In this document: positions 1 to 6,545 of the stretch, one piece after another | Layout: every line of letters starts with the position of its first letter | Numbering within the stretch: position 1 is the stretch's first letter | NCBI GenBank assembly: GCA_028683995.1 | Contig: JAQUGU010000044.1 | Location: forward strand, 1 to 10,413 | Reading direction: 5' to 3' | Source: Syntrophomonadaceae bacterium | GTDB taxonomy: Bacteria > Bacillota > Syntrophomonadia > Syntrophomonadales > Syntrophomonadaceae | DNA: 10,413 nucleotides | Program-made: the position numbers and the translations under genes | The notes under the pieces: model-generated | Told to the model about the DNA's origin: nothing | Seen by the model: the letters and a program-made list of their open reading frames with translations, nothing else | Database searches by the model: none

Positions 1-686
1 CGAATGCGGGGTTTAAAGTAAAAGGCACCAGTTTCTTTACCATAGAAATCCCCAAAGGCTGGGAAATGAAAGCCATGGAAGGCTTCCCGCCTTACTGGAC
101 CATGTATGTCGGTGATCAACATGTGGGGAGAGTGGAATTAGTTCCATATTATAGCGCGGAAAGATCCAATGAAAAGTATTTATTAGATGACCAAACCTTA
201 CGTAAAGTACGAATTGTTGTTAACCCGGAAGACACTGACCACAAAACAATCGAAAAAATAGTAAACAGTTTTCAGTTTGTAGGTGGTCCTTATAATGTGG
301 TTGATTTGTTAACTACCGCAGAAGAATACGTAGCACGAGGCGGTGCGAGGATTTTCGGACAGATAGCTGGTTTTAAGATGGAAAATGGAAAACCGGTAGC
401 TATTCATGTCAAGATCATGAAATTCATACCTGATGGTCCGGGAGATGACAATCCTAATGGGTTTCGTATTGAAGATTTAAACCAGACGAAAACCTATACT
501 TTGGATTCTGGAGTTAAAATTGTCCCGCTGGTAGCACCAAATCATCATAATTATGGGATTTACGAGATGCCGCTGCTGGATGAGGCTTTTATAAAGAATT
601 ACCCGAATTACGGGCAATTTTTCTATGATTTTATCATAGGCAGCGACGGACAGTTGAAAATTGTTTTAGGTCGCTATGTACCTTAA
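1..686 (+). CDS. Hypothetical protein, 5'-truncated by window edge
   Basis: The frame is open from base 3 to the TAA at 684-686, so about 227 C-terminal residues are visible and the true start lies outside the window. The ATG at 66 is only an internal Met: the preceding in-frame residues (GTSFFTIEIPKGWE) read as normal protein continuing into it. The opening 'FFTIEIPKGW' followed by a beta-rich stretch ending 'KIVNSFQF' resembles the compact PsbP/DUF1795-like fold of bacterial lipoproteins. The second half (YVARGGARIFGQIAGFKMEN, then MKFIPDGPGDDNPNGFRIED) looks like a separate small beta domain with a conserved-looking 'YGIYEMPLLDEAF' segment and ends 'IGSDGQLKIVLGRYVP'. No catalytic motif or membrane segment is visible. 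Export is plausible but the N-terminus is missing. The stop codon is 2 nt from the end of the convergent broken acyl-CoA ligase, so no terminator separates them. Function unknown. Confidence 0.75.
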   Translation, partial: NAGFKVKGTSFFTIEIPKGWEMKAMEGFPPYWTMYVGDQHVGRVELVPYYSAERSNEKYLLDDQTLRKVRIVVNPEDTDHKTIEKIVNSFQFVGGPYNVVDLLTTAEEYVARGGARIFGQIAGFKMENGKPVAIHVKIMKFIPDGPGDDNPNGFRIEDLNQTKTYTLDSGVKIVPLVAPNHHNYGIYEMPLLDEAFIKNYPNYGQFFYDFIIGSDGQLKIVLGRYVP

Positions 687-688
687 TT

Positions 689-1424
689 TTAACGTCCAAC
701 GGCCCAGGCATTATGCATCAAGGTTTTGTGGGTATGCACGGTACCTTTGGGCTCGCCGGTCGTTCCAGAAGTATATATAATCGTACAAATATCTTCATAA
801 TGGGCTCTTTTCATAATTTCTTCGATTTCACTTTTACGTGAGGAGGCTCTGCCCTCGTTAAGGAAGTCATCCCACATAATAACACGTTTGTCATCATGAA
901 TTTTAGTTCCGCGGTGGAATACGATAATTTTTTCCAGAGAGGGGCATTTGTCTAAAAGCGGATAGGCTGTGTCATAATGAACCTGGCGGCCAACAAAAAG
1001 AACCTTAATCCCAGAGTCATTGATTGTAGGCGCATTCTTCCTCTGTATTGGTGGCGTAAATTGGTATGGTAATACACCTGATAAGTAATGAGCCTAGATC
1101 AGATAGATGCCATTCGGCTCGATTAGCTGAGAAAATCCCAATTTTGTCCTCTTCTTTGATGCCGGAGCTAAGAAGTGTCGAAGCAACTGCAAACATTATC
1201 TCGGAAACCTGGGACCAGGTGAAGGTTTCCCATTGACCATACGGCTTGTGGTGAAGCACTTCCTTGTCACCGTACTTTTCGGCATAATTGACAACCATGA
1301 CCGCTGTCTGTTGCCATTCATCGAGGTACTTCTGGAATTCCTTTTCTAAACTCGCCTTTTCTTTTTTAAACTTTTCGGTGTAATTAATCGGCGGGCCGAT
1401 TGCCTTCAAAGTGTTATAAGCCAT
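689..1424 (-). pseudogene. Long-chain acyl-CoA ligase (AMP-forming), frameshifted and truncated remnant
   Basis: The start is ATG at 1424-1422 with a GGGGGG ribosome site (1431-1436) 6 nt upstream. Frame one gives 135 residues (MAYNTLKAIGPPINYTEKF..., then FTWSQVSEIMFAVASTLLSSGIKEEDKIGIFSANRAEWHL...NTEEECAYNQ) and stops at 1017-1019. The other frame then continues INDSGIKVLFVGRQVHYDTAYP...KIIVFHRG through IIYTSGTTGEPKG, the AMP-binding P-loop (A3) motif of adenylating enzymes, and stops at 689-691 after HNAWAVGR. Losing two bases near 1020-1026 would explain the break: restoring them gives the family's usual 'AYIINDSG'. Only about 245 of the ~600 residues expected for the FadD/FAA family remain. 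The rest of the adenylation core, the hinge and the C-terminal lid are absent, so it cannot activate fatty acids. Its 5' end is duplicated at 9445-9593. Sequencing error could explain the frameshift but not the missing 3' two-thirds. Confidence 0.88.
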
Positions 1425-1497
1425 ATTAATCCCCCCATATCACAATAATCCAAGACGCAAATTAACATTTACGGATAATACTATTATTAAATATACC
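1349..1497. repeat. 149-bp perfect direct repeat, left copy
   Basis: Bases 1349-1497 are identical, base for base and in the same orientation, to 9445-9593 (constant offset 8096). The copy contains the first 25 codons, the start codon, the ribosome site and about 73 bases upstream of the acyl-CoA ligase remnant. Identity stops abruptly on both sides (1348 A versus 9444 T; 1498 C versus 9594 A). No terminal inverted repeats or transposase lie next to it, so this is a duplicated gene fragment rather than an insertion sequence end. Confidence 0.97.
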
Positions 1498-1671
1498 CCA
1501 AGATTGGCGTAAAAATTTTACAGTTACCGAAACAACAAGGATTACAGACCAGTTGTAAAGTCAGTTTGGGACTACAACCAGTTTTCAACCTTTCTCAGAG
1601 TTTGTTTAACTTGCTTTTTATCAACGTTAAATGAGCGAGGGGAAAATGGTTAATTAATGGCGTCCTCAGCG
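1425..1671. other. Intergenic region upstream of ligase remnant and downstream of EamA gene
   Basis: The part up to 1497 is the A+T-rich upstream region of the ligase remnant and belongs to the direct repeat. It probably held that gene's promoter, but I cannot fix -35/-10 boxes with confidence. Bases 1552-1578 form a hairpin (GTTGT..AGTC / GACT..ACAAC, with a two-base bulge). It has no clear T-run on the minus strand, so it is at best a weak terminator for the EamA gene. No coding sequence is seen in 1498-1671. Confidence 0.5.
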
Positions 1672-2583
1672 TTATTTACTGGGGGATTTCAGCCCGGTCG
1701 CCAACATCCCTAGCACAACCAGGGCTCCCCCCAGCCATTGCTGGGTTTCCGGCTGTTCCCTTAACAGGACTGCGGCGAGAATCATAGCGGTCAGGGGTAT
1801 CAGCCCGGAGAAGGCAGCGGCTACTGAGGCCTCACAATGTTTAATGCCCGCGTACCAGAAGATATAGCCCAGTGCTGTGACGAAAAGTCCGTACCATATT
1901 AAAGCTAGCCAATCCAGCATACCCAGTGACATCAGCGATGACATCGGATGCTCCATCACAGCCGGTACCAGGCATAGGAGCAAAGCTATCCCGGTTACCA
2001 GCGTGGTCTGAACCATAGGGTCCAACTTCTGGTATACTGCAGATTTAATACTTCCCCGGCGGGATAAAACATTGAACGACGACTCGCACAAAGCGGCAGC
2101 CAGTACTAACATATTGCCCAGAATATGTTGGCCTGAGAATTCGGTGTTGGCAGTAAGCAGCCCCTGAATAAGCAAAACTCCGGCGATAGTACTGGCAACC
2201 CCCACCATACGGAGTTTATATAGCGGCTCTTTAAGCAGGAACCTGGCCAGCAATGCAGTCAGGGCCGGGGTGGCTCCAGTAAGAATACCTGCTTCAGTGG
2301 CACTGGTATAGTTGAGGCCCTGGAGCAGAAACATACGGAAGAGAAACATGCCAAACAAGGCCTGCAGCAGCATGGTCATCCAATCGTGTTTCCTCATTAT
2401 TTTTACACTATCAATTAAGGTGTGTCTGCAAACCGGTAATAAAACCAGGAACGCGAGGGACAGACTGACGGCCGCTATGGTGAACACGCCCAGCTTACCC
2501 GAGACAAAGCGAGCTGCAACAACCGATGAACCGGCCATAAAGAAGGCACCGGCCAAATAGAGTGCACCCTTCAACTGAACCAT
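1672..2583 (-). CDS. EamA-family (DMT superfamily) membrane transporter
   Basis: This 303-residue, very hydrophobic protein shows about ten membrane segments in two EamA repeats (roughly residues 7-140 and 157-297), the usual size and build of drug/metabolite transporters such as RhaT/YdcZ relatives. Typical elements are 'GLNYTSATEAGILTGATPALTALLARFLLKEPL' at the end of repeat one (described, residues ~88-121) and the matching 'CEASVAAAFSGLIPLTAM' with 'LREQPETQQWLGGALVVLG' in repeat two. Such proteins export or import amino acids, nucleosides or other small metabolites at the cytoplasmic membrane; the substrate cannot be read from sequence. The ATG at 2583 has GAGGGG (2590-2595) 6 nt upstream, supporting this start. 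It is divergent from a MocR regulator, an arrangement in which the regulator often controls the adjacent EamA gene. The substrate may therefore be linked to vitamin B6 or an amino compound (inference). Confidence 0.92.
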   Translation of the reverse strand: MVQLKGALYLAGAFFMAGSSVVAARFVSGKLGVFTIAAVSLSLAFLVLLPVCRHTLIDSVKIMRKHDWMTMLLQALFGMFLFRMFLLQGLNYTSATEAGILTGATPALTALLARFLLKEPLYKLRMVGVASTIAGVLLIQGLLTANTEFSGQHILGNMLVLAAALCESSFNVLSRRGSIKSAVYQKLDPMVQTTLVTGIALLLCLVPAVMEHPMSSLMSLGMLDWLALIWYGLFVTALGYIFWYAGIKHCEASVAAAFSGLIPLTAMILAAVLLREQPETQQWLGGALVVLGMLATGLKSPSK

Positions 2584-2615
2584 GTAAAACCCCTCGTCCG
2601 TTTAATTTTGGAAAA

Positions 2616-2644
2616 TTGTGGCGTGCCGAGCGCCATGCTATAAT
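2616..2644 (+). promoter_or_regulatory. Predicted sigma-A-type promoter for the MocR gene
   Basis: A perfect -10 box TATAAT lies at 2639-2644, with TTGTGG at 2616-2621 as a fair -35 box and 17 nt between them. Transcription would start near 2651, giving a leader of about 65 nt before the ATG at 2717. The -35 box matches the consensus at only the first three bases, so activation or modest strength is possible. Confidence 0.6.
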
Positions 2645-2656
2645 TAATACATCATT

Positions 2657-2681
2657 AACTGGCTCCATATAAGGGCCAGTT
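2657..2681 (+). promoter_or_regulatory. Inverted repeat, candidate MocR operator
   Basis: AACTGGC (2657-2663) and GCCAGTT (2675-2681) form a perfect 7-bp inverted repeat separated by 11 nt, just downstream of the predicted start point of the mocR transcript and between the divergent genes. This is a good place for an autoregulatory operator, and CTGG-containing sites are known for some MocR regulators such as TauR. As RNA it could also fold into a hairpin followed by TTTTATT, so an attenuator role is an alternative. Confidence 0.45.
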
Positions 2682-2716
2682 TTATTCGGAGTTTATAGAT
2701 CCAGTTGGAGGTTGTT

Positions 2717-4105
2717 ATGCTGGGAATTCAGTTGCAAAGGCATCATGAAGTATCACTGGCCCGTCAGATATACCAGGCATTGCGCGAACAGATGACCGAG
2801 GGACGTCTGCATCCGGGCGAAATACTTCCTTCCACCCGCGAATTGGCCAAACAATTGGCCGTGTCTCGTAATACTGTTTGTGAAGCCTATGATATGTTGT
2901 TGGCCGAGGGTTTTATCGAAAGCCGCCAGGGTTCGTCCACCCGGGTGGCGGATGGTTTGCAGCTGGGGAAGAAAGAGAAGGTAGTTGATAAACTGGATAT
3001 GATTAGCCCAGTGCCTGCTAATATTCGGGCAGATTTCCGTACTGGCAGACCTGATTTGCGCCGCTTTCCCACCCACACCTGGCTGCAGCTTCTGCGTAAG
3101 AACGCAGAACAAATGCCCTTGGAACAATGGGGTTATACGGGGCCGGCAGGGCTGCCCCAACTCCGTGAGGAAATCGCCGCCTGGTTATTTCGCAGCAAGG
3201 GAATGGTGGTTAGCCCGCAGGATATCTTCATAACCGCCGGTGCCACCCAGGCTCTTCATTTACTGGCTGACCTCCTGTTCAGCGAGGGGCAAGGGATTAT
3301 GGTAGAGGATCCCTGTCATATGGGCATGTTGAAAGTACTGCAATCAAGGCGTTTCAAAATTCATCCCGTTCCGGTTGATGAGCAGGGTCTACAGACAGAT
3401 TATCTGGCAGACCATTATGATTGCGGTATTTATATAACCCCCTCCCACCAGTACCCGCTAGGTGGTATTCTTTCCGCTGCCCGCCGGGTCGACCTGGTGC
3501 GTTTTGTTCGCAAATATGACCAATATATCATTGAGGATGACTATGACAGCGAGTTCCGATATAGCGGACCCCCCGTGTCCCCCCTCCAGGCCCTGGATCC
3601 GCAACGGGTGATCTATGTGGGCACCTTCAGCAAGATACTATTCCCGGCCTTACGAATTGGCTATGTGGTGCTCCCCGAGCGCCTGCAATCACGCTGGCGC
3701 CACCTTCGTACCCATGCTGATGTACAAAATCCTCCCTTTGAACAGGAAGCCCTGGCTGAATACCTGAAGACGCGCAAACTGGACCGGCATGTCCAGCAGA
3801 TGCGCAAATTGTACGGACAAAGACGGCAAATTCTCCTGGAGACCATGACGGAGGTGTTCGGTGGGATATGGCGACCTTGGGGGGATGCTGCCGGGCTGCA
3901 TCTGGCCGTACAGTTTCCGGGGATGAGTTTTACCGATGATTTTGCCCGTCAAGCCAGGGAACACGAAATCTACATCACGCCGGTGGAATACCACAGCATT
4001 AGAAAAGGTGCCCATTTGGATAAACTCCTGCTGGGTTATGGACATCTAGAGGCCAAGGAGATCCAGGCTGGCATTCACTTGTTGAAGGATTTGATACTAG
4101 TGTAA
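2717..4105 (+). CDS. MocR/PdxR-type transcriptional regulator (GntR HTH + aminotransferase domain)
   Basis: I chose the ATG at 2717 (462 residues) because GGAGG (2707-2711) lies 5 nt upstream; the in-frame TTG at 2705 overlaps that ribosome site. Residues ~11-78 are a GntR winged helix (ARQIYQALREQMTEGRLHPG, ELAKQLAVSRNTVCEAY, LLAEGFIESRQGSSTRV). From ~105 on is a fold-type I aminotransferase-like domain: TAGATQAL for phosphate contact, TPSHQYPLGG (241-250), IIEDDYDSEFRY (271-282) with the PLP-ring aspartate, GTFSKILFPALRIGY with the Schiff-base lysine K306, and R313. All PLP-binding residues seem present, so it probably senses PLP or a PLP-amino acid adduct and represses or activates its targets. 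It is divergent from the EamA transporter, its likely target, with a palindrome between them. Which MocR subgroup (PdxR, GabR, TauR, EhuR) it belongs to cannot be told. Confidence 0.94.
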   Translation: MLGIQLQRHHEVSLARQIYQALREQMTEGRLHPGEILPSTRELAKQLAVSRNTVCEAYDMLLAEGFIESRQGSSTRVADGLQLGKKEKVVDKLDMISPVPANIRADFRTGRPDLRRFPTHTWLQLLRKNAEQMPLEQWGYTGPAGLPQLREEIAAWLFRSKGMVVSPQDIFITAGATQALHLLADLLFSEGQGIMVEDPCHMGMLKVLQSRRFKIHPVPVDEQGLQTDYLADHYDCGIYITPSHQYPLGGILSAARRVDLVRFVRKYDQYIIEDDYDSEFRYSGPPVSPLQALDPQRVIYVGTFSKILFPALRIGYVVLPERLQSRWRHLRTHADVQNPPFEQEALAEYLKTRKLDRHVQQMRKLYGQRRQILLETMTEVFGGIWRPWGDAAGLHLAVQFPGMSFTDDFARQAREHEIYITPVEYHSIRKGAHLDKLLLGYGHLEAKEIQAGIHLLKDLILV

Positions 4106-4446
4106 AGATTGCTTTTGGGTTTCAACTGAGTTATCATGAAAACATCTTGAAATAAAGGATGAATGTATGTCTGCGGTAGTTCAGAACCAGCCATAATTTG
4201 ATATGGGTCGATAATCCCTAACTTACGGGTATCTTTTAGGTTGATACCTGCTTGGTGTTGTGCGGATTGAAGACGATGAACACTGGCGGCATACAGAATT
4301 GAACTATTACTACGGTGCCGTGCCTGGAGCACGGTATTATTGTGCCTTTTTACCGGGCATAACCACCTGATTAGCATTTGGGCTGGGCAAGAGCTGTCGT
4401 GTTCTTGTGCAGCCCTGTTTATTTTATTAAGTGGAGTGATTAATAG
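4106..4446 (+). other. 341-base non-coding region with several hairpins
   Basis: No convincing gene is seen here. It holds a hairpin at 4226-4250 (GGTATC/GATACC core, 9-nt loop), another at 4318-4334 (CCGTGC/GCACGG, 5-nt loop) and a terminator-like hairpin at 4380-4427 listed separately. The MutS2-like gene's ribosome site follows (4431-4438). I recognise no T-box or known riboswitch consensus. It may be simply the 3' region of the mocR transcript, or a structured leader of the downstream gene. I could not place a promoter with confidence. Confidence 0.5.
4380..4427 (+). terminator. Predicted intrinsic terminator between mocR and the MutS2-like gene
   Basis: GGGCTG (4380-4385) pairs with CAGCCC (4410-4415), and inside it CAAGA (4388-4392) pairs with TCTTG, with one mismatch and a possible wobble between the two stems. 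The hairpin is followed by the T-rich tract TGTTTATTTTATT (4416-4428). It ends only about 20 nt before the next start codon, so it either ends the mocR transcript or attenuates transcription into the MutS2-like gene. Confidence 0.6.
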
Positions 4447-6420
4447 ATGAATCAATATAGCATTACCGTCCTGGAATTCAGCCAGATTATTGCAGAGATT
4501 AAGACCTATGCCCTGGGCGACCAGGCCCGCAAAAGGTTGGATGAACTGGAGCCATCGGTTGACATTGACATAGTAAAAAGCTGGATGCAGGAAACCTCTG
4601 AGGCGGCAGCGATGCTGAAGATAAATGGGAGTGTTCCCCTGGTTGCTATGGAGGGAATGGAGGCTGCTATCCTGAAGGCGGGTAAGGAGGTTACCCTAAC
4701 CCCCGCTGAATTGACTACCTGCCTCAACCTGTTGGAGGCGGGGAAGAGGGTTAGAAAATATATGGACAGCATGATATCCATTGCTCCCCGGGTTAGTGCT
4801 TATGCCAGTTCCATGTATGAAATACCGGAATTGGGCGAGGAAATTCGCCGCTGTATAGTAAATGATGGGGTTGATGACCGGGCCAGCAGCGAACTGGCTC
4901 GAATAAGAAAGAGAATCATGATTGTGGAGGACCGAATAAAACAAAAGCTGAACGACATACTGCGGTCTTCCAACTATGCAATTATGTTGCAGGATGCCTT
5001 GATAAGTACACGAAGTGGCCGTTATGTGGTGCCGGTAAAGCGCCAGTTTACCAAGAATTTTCCCGGTCAGGTCCTGGATATGTCGGCCACTGGCTCGACG
5101 GTCTTTATGCAACCAGCGGCCATTACCGGGCTGCAGGAGGAAATTAGCCTGCTGCAAATGGAGGAGTTCAATGAGGTCTATAGAATATTAAGCTATCTTA
5201 CCGGGTTGGTCGCCGATAATAGCCGACAACTCCATATTAATATCGAGACCATGGCTCATTATGATTTTGTATTTGCCAAGGCCAAGTACAGCCGCAGCCT
5301 GGATATGCAGGCGGTCGCCCTGAGTCGGTCCAATCATATGGTCATTAATCAAGGTCGCCACCCGTTGCTGGGTCAGTCGGCCGTCCCGCTCAATTTCAGA
5401 CTGGGGCAGGATTACCAGGCCTTGGTGATTACCGGTCCTAATACCGGCGGGAAAACGGTAGCCTTAAAAACCATTGGCTTGCTCGCCATGATGGTTCAAT
5501 GTGGTCTGCATGTTCCAGTGAAGGAAGGCAGTCAATTCCCGGTATATTCTGATATACTGGCTGATATTGGTGATGGGCAGAGCATTGAGCAATCGCTTAG
5601 TACCTTTTCATCTCATGTGAAAAACATTCTGACCATTATTAACTGTTGTAATCCTCGAACCCTGGTGCTGATGGATGAACTCGGCGCGGGAACCGATCCG
5701 GCAGAGGGGAGGGGCTTTGCCATTGCCGTCTTGGAAGAGGTGTTTTGCCGGGGGGCAAATATAGTAGCTACCACACACTTTGGCGAGATTAAGGAATATG
5801 CCTTGCAGACACCAGGCTTTGAAAATGGTAGCATGGCCTTTGATATTGAAACCCTTAGCCCCCAGTATCAGTTGCATATTGGTGACTGGGGTGATAGCAA
5901 TGCCTTTCTTATTGCTTTGAGATTGGGTATGGACCGTCATATTATTGAGCGTGCCCATGAGGTAACCTATGGAGAAGAACGCAGTTACGCCAACGATAGC
6001 GACCGGCATGTTAAGAGCATCGTTAACCCGGAGGATATCAAGAGCCATGAACAAGCCGAACGCATAATGGAAGAAAGGCAGCAGGAAAAGGATAGACGCG
6101 AGCGCAGCCAACACTATATTAAAAAGGACCTGAAACTGGGAGACTGCGTCTATATCAGCACCATGCAGCGCACGGGTATAGTCTGCGAGGAGGAGAATGG
6201 ACGGGGTGAAGTAGTGGTAATGGTGATGGGTAAGAAGTATGTCATTAATCATAAGCGCCTTACCCTTCATATCGACCGGGAGGAACTATATCCCGAGAAC
6301 TATGACCTGGATATAGTGTTTGAAAGCAAAGAGGACCGGAAAAAACGCAAGATTATGAGCAAACATCATGTTGAAGGCCTGGTAATTGAGCAGGAAGATA
6401 ATATGAAGGGCAGGGATTGA
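4447..6420 (+). CDS. MutS2-like DNA-binding ATPase lacking the Smr domain
   Basis: At 657 residues it is about 120 shorter than typical MutS2 (~780). Residues ~1-310 match the MutS core/lever and clamp region (for example TRSGRYVVPVKRQFTKNFPG and ATGSTVFMQPA, characteristic of MutS2). The ATPase follows: Walker A GPNTGGKT (330-337), SIEQSLSTFSSH (379-390), Walker B LVLMDELGAGTDP (406-418) and TTHFGEIKEYA (442-452). A short charged helix (~530-560) leads to a KOW-like beta segment (LKLGDCVYISTMQRTGIV, ~562-608). The C-terminus ends YDLDIVFESKEDRKKRKIMS and HVEGLVIEQ with no Smr nuclease motif. The loop after the ATPase, usually G-x-P-G-x-S-N-A, reads GDWGDSNA. MutS2 proteins act on recombination intermediates or collided ribosomes; without Smr this one is unlikely to cut nucleic acid itself. 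GTGGAGTG lies 8 nt before the ATG. A known but uncharacterised clostridial MutS2-like subgroup seems likely. Confidence 0.87.
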   Translation: MNQYSITVLEFSQIIAEIKTYALGDQARKRLDELEPSVDIDIVKSWMQETSEAAAMLKINGSVPLVAMEGMEAAILKAGKEVTLTPAELTTCLNLLEAGKRVRKYMDSMISIAPRVSAYASSMYEIPELGEEIRRCIVNDGVDDRASSELARIRKRIMIVEDRIKQKLNDILRSSNYAIMLQDALISTRSGRYVVPVKRQFTKNFPGQVLDMSATGSTVFMQPAAITGLQEEISLLQMEEFNEVYRILSYLTGLVADNSRQLHINIETMAHYDFVFAKAKYSRSLDMQAVALSRSNHMVINQGRHPLLGQSAVPLNFRLGQDYQALVITGPNTGGKTVALKTIGLLAMMVQCGLHVPVKEGSQFPVYSDILADIGDGQSIEQSLSTFSSHVKNILTIINCCNPRTLVLMDELGAGTDPAEGRGFAIAVLEEVFCRGANIVATTHFGEIKEYALQTPGFENGSMAFDIETLSPQYQLHIGDWGDSNAFLIALRLGMDRHIIERAHEVTYGEERSYANDSDRHVKSIVNPEDIKSHEQAERIMEERQQEKDRRERSQHYIKKDLKLGDCVYISTMQRTGIVCEEENGRGEVVVMVMGKKYVINHKRLTLHIDREELYPENYDLDIVFESKEDRKKRKIMSKHHVEGLVIEQEDNMKGRD

Positions 6421-6440
6421 GAGTCTTCGGGGAGTGATTA

Positions 6441-6497
6441 ATGAATCTATGGGAGACAGACGGTGATATACTGGTGGTATTGGTCCGATTGTGTTAG
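6441..6497 (+). CDS. Possible 18-codon leader ORF upstream of the ABC-F gene
   Basis: ATG at 6441 is preceded by GGGGAGTG with 4-5 nt spacing, a good ribosome site, and the frame reads MNLWETDGDILVVLVRLC before TAG at 6495-6497. It begins 20 nt after the MutS2-like stop. Its stop lies 9 nt before a TATAAT box, so it would be on the MutS2-like transcript rather than on a transcript starting at that box. Short upstream ORFs regulate some ABC-F antibiotic resistance genes, but this peptide shows no known stalling motif. The start region resembles that of the MutS2-like gene, so it may be only a duplicated start region. Confidence 0.3.
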   Translation: MNLWETDGDILVVLVRLC

Positions 6498-6506
6498 GTT
6501 AAGGGC

Positions 6507-6512
6507 TATAAT
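6507..6512 (+). promoter_or_regulatory. Candidate -10 box upstream of the ABC-F gene
   Basis: A perfect TATAAT occurs at 6507-6512. No good -35 box is found at 16-18 nt (TTGGTC at 6480-6485 is 21 nt away). If it is used, transcription would begin near 6519, at or just before the ATG at 6522. This favours the ATG at 6546 as the real ABC-F start. Confidence 0.4.
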
Positions 6513-6545
6513 ATAGAAAGTATGTGCAAAGGAAACACAAAGCTT

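Noticed and set aside
4296..4305. T-loop-like sequence (minus strand AGTTCAATTC) suggesting a tRNA
   Set aside because: The flanking five bases do not pair as a T-stem and no matching acceptor or anticodon arm is found.
4075..4455. Minus-strand 126-codon open frame covering the mocR-mutS2-like gap
   Set aside because: It overlaps both neighbours' coding ends, has no recognisable family, and its start is inside the mutS2-like gene. The hairpins on the other strand explain the region better.
5608..6270. Long (220-codon) minus-strand open frame opposite the MutS2-like gene
   Set aside because: It is antisense to a well-supported ATPase-coding frame and its translation resembles no family; it is most likely a compositional shadow.
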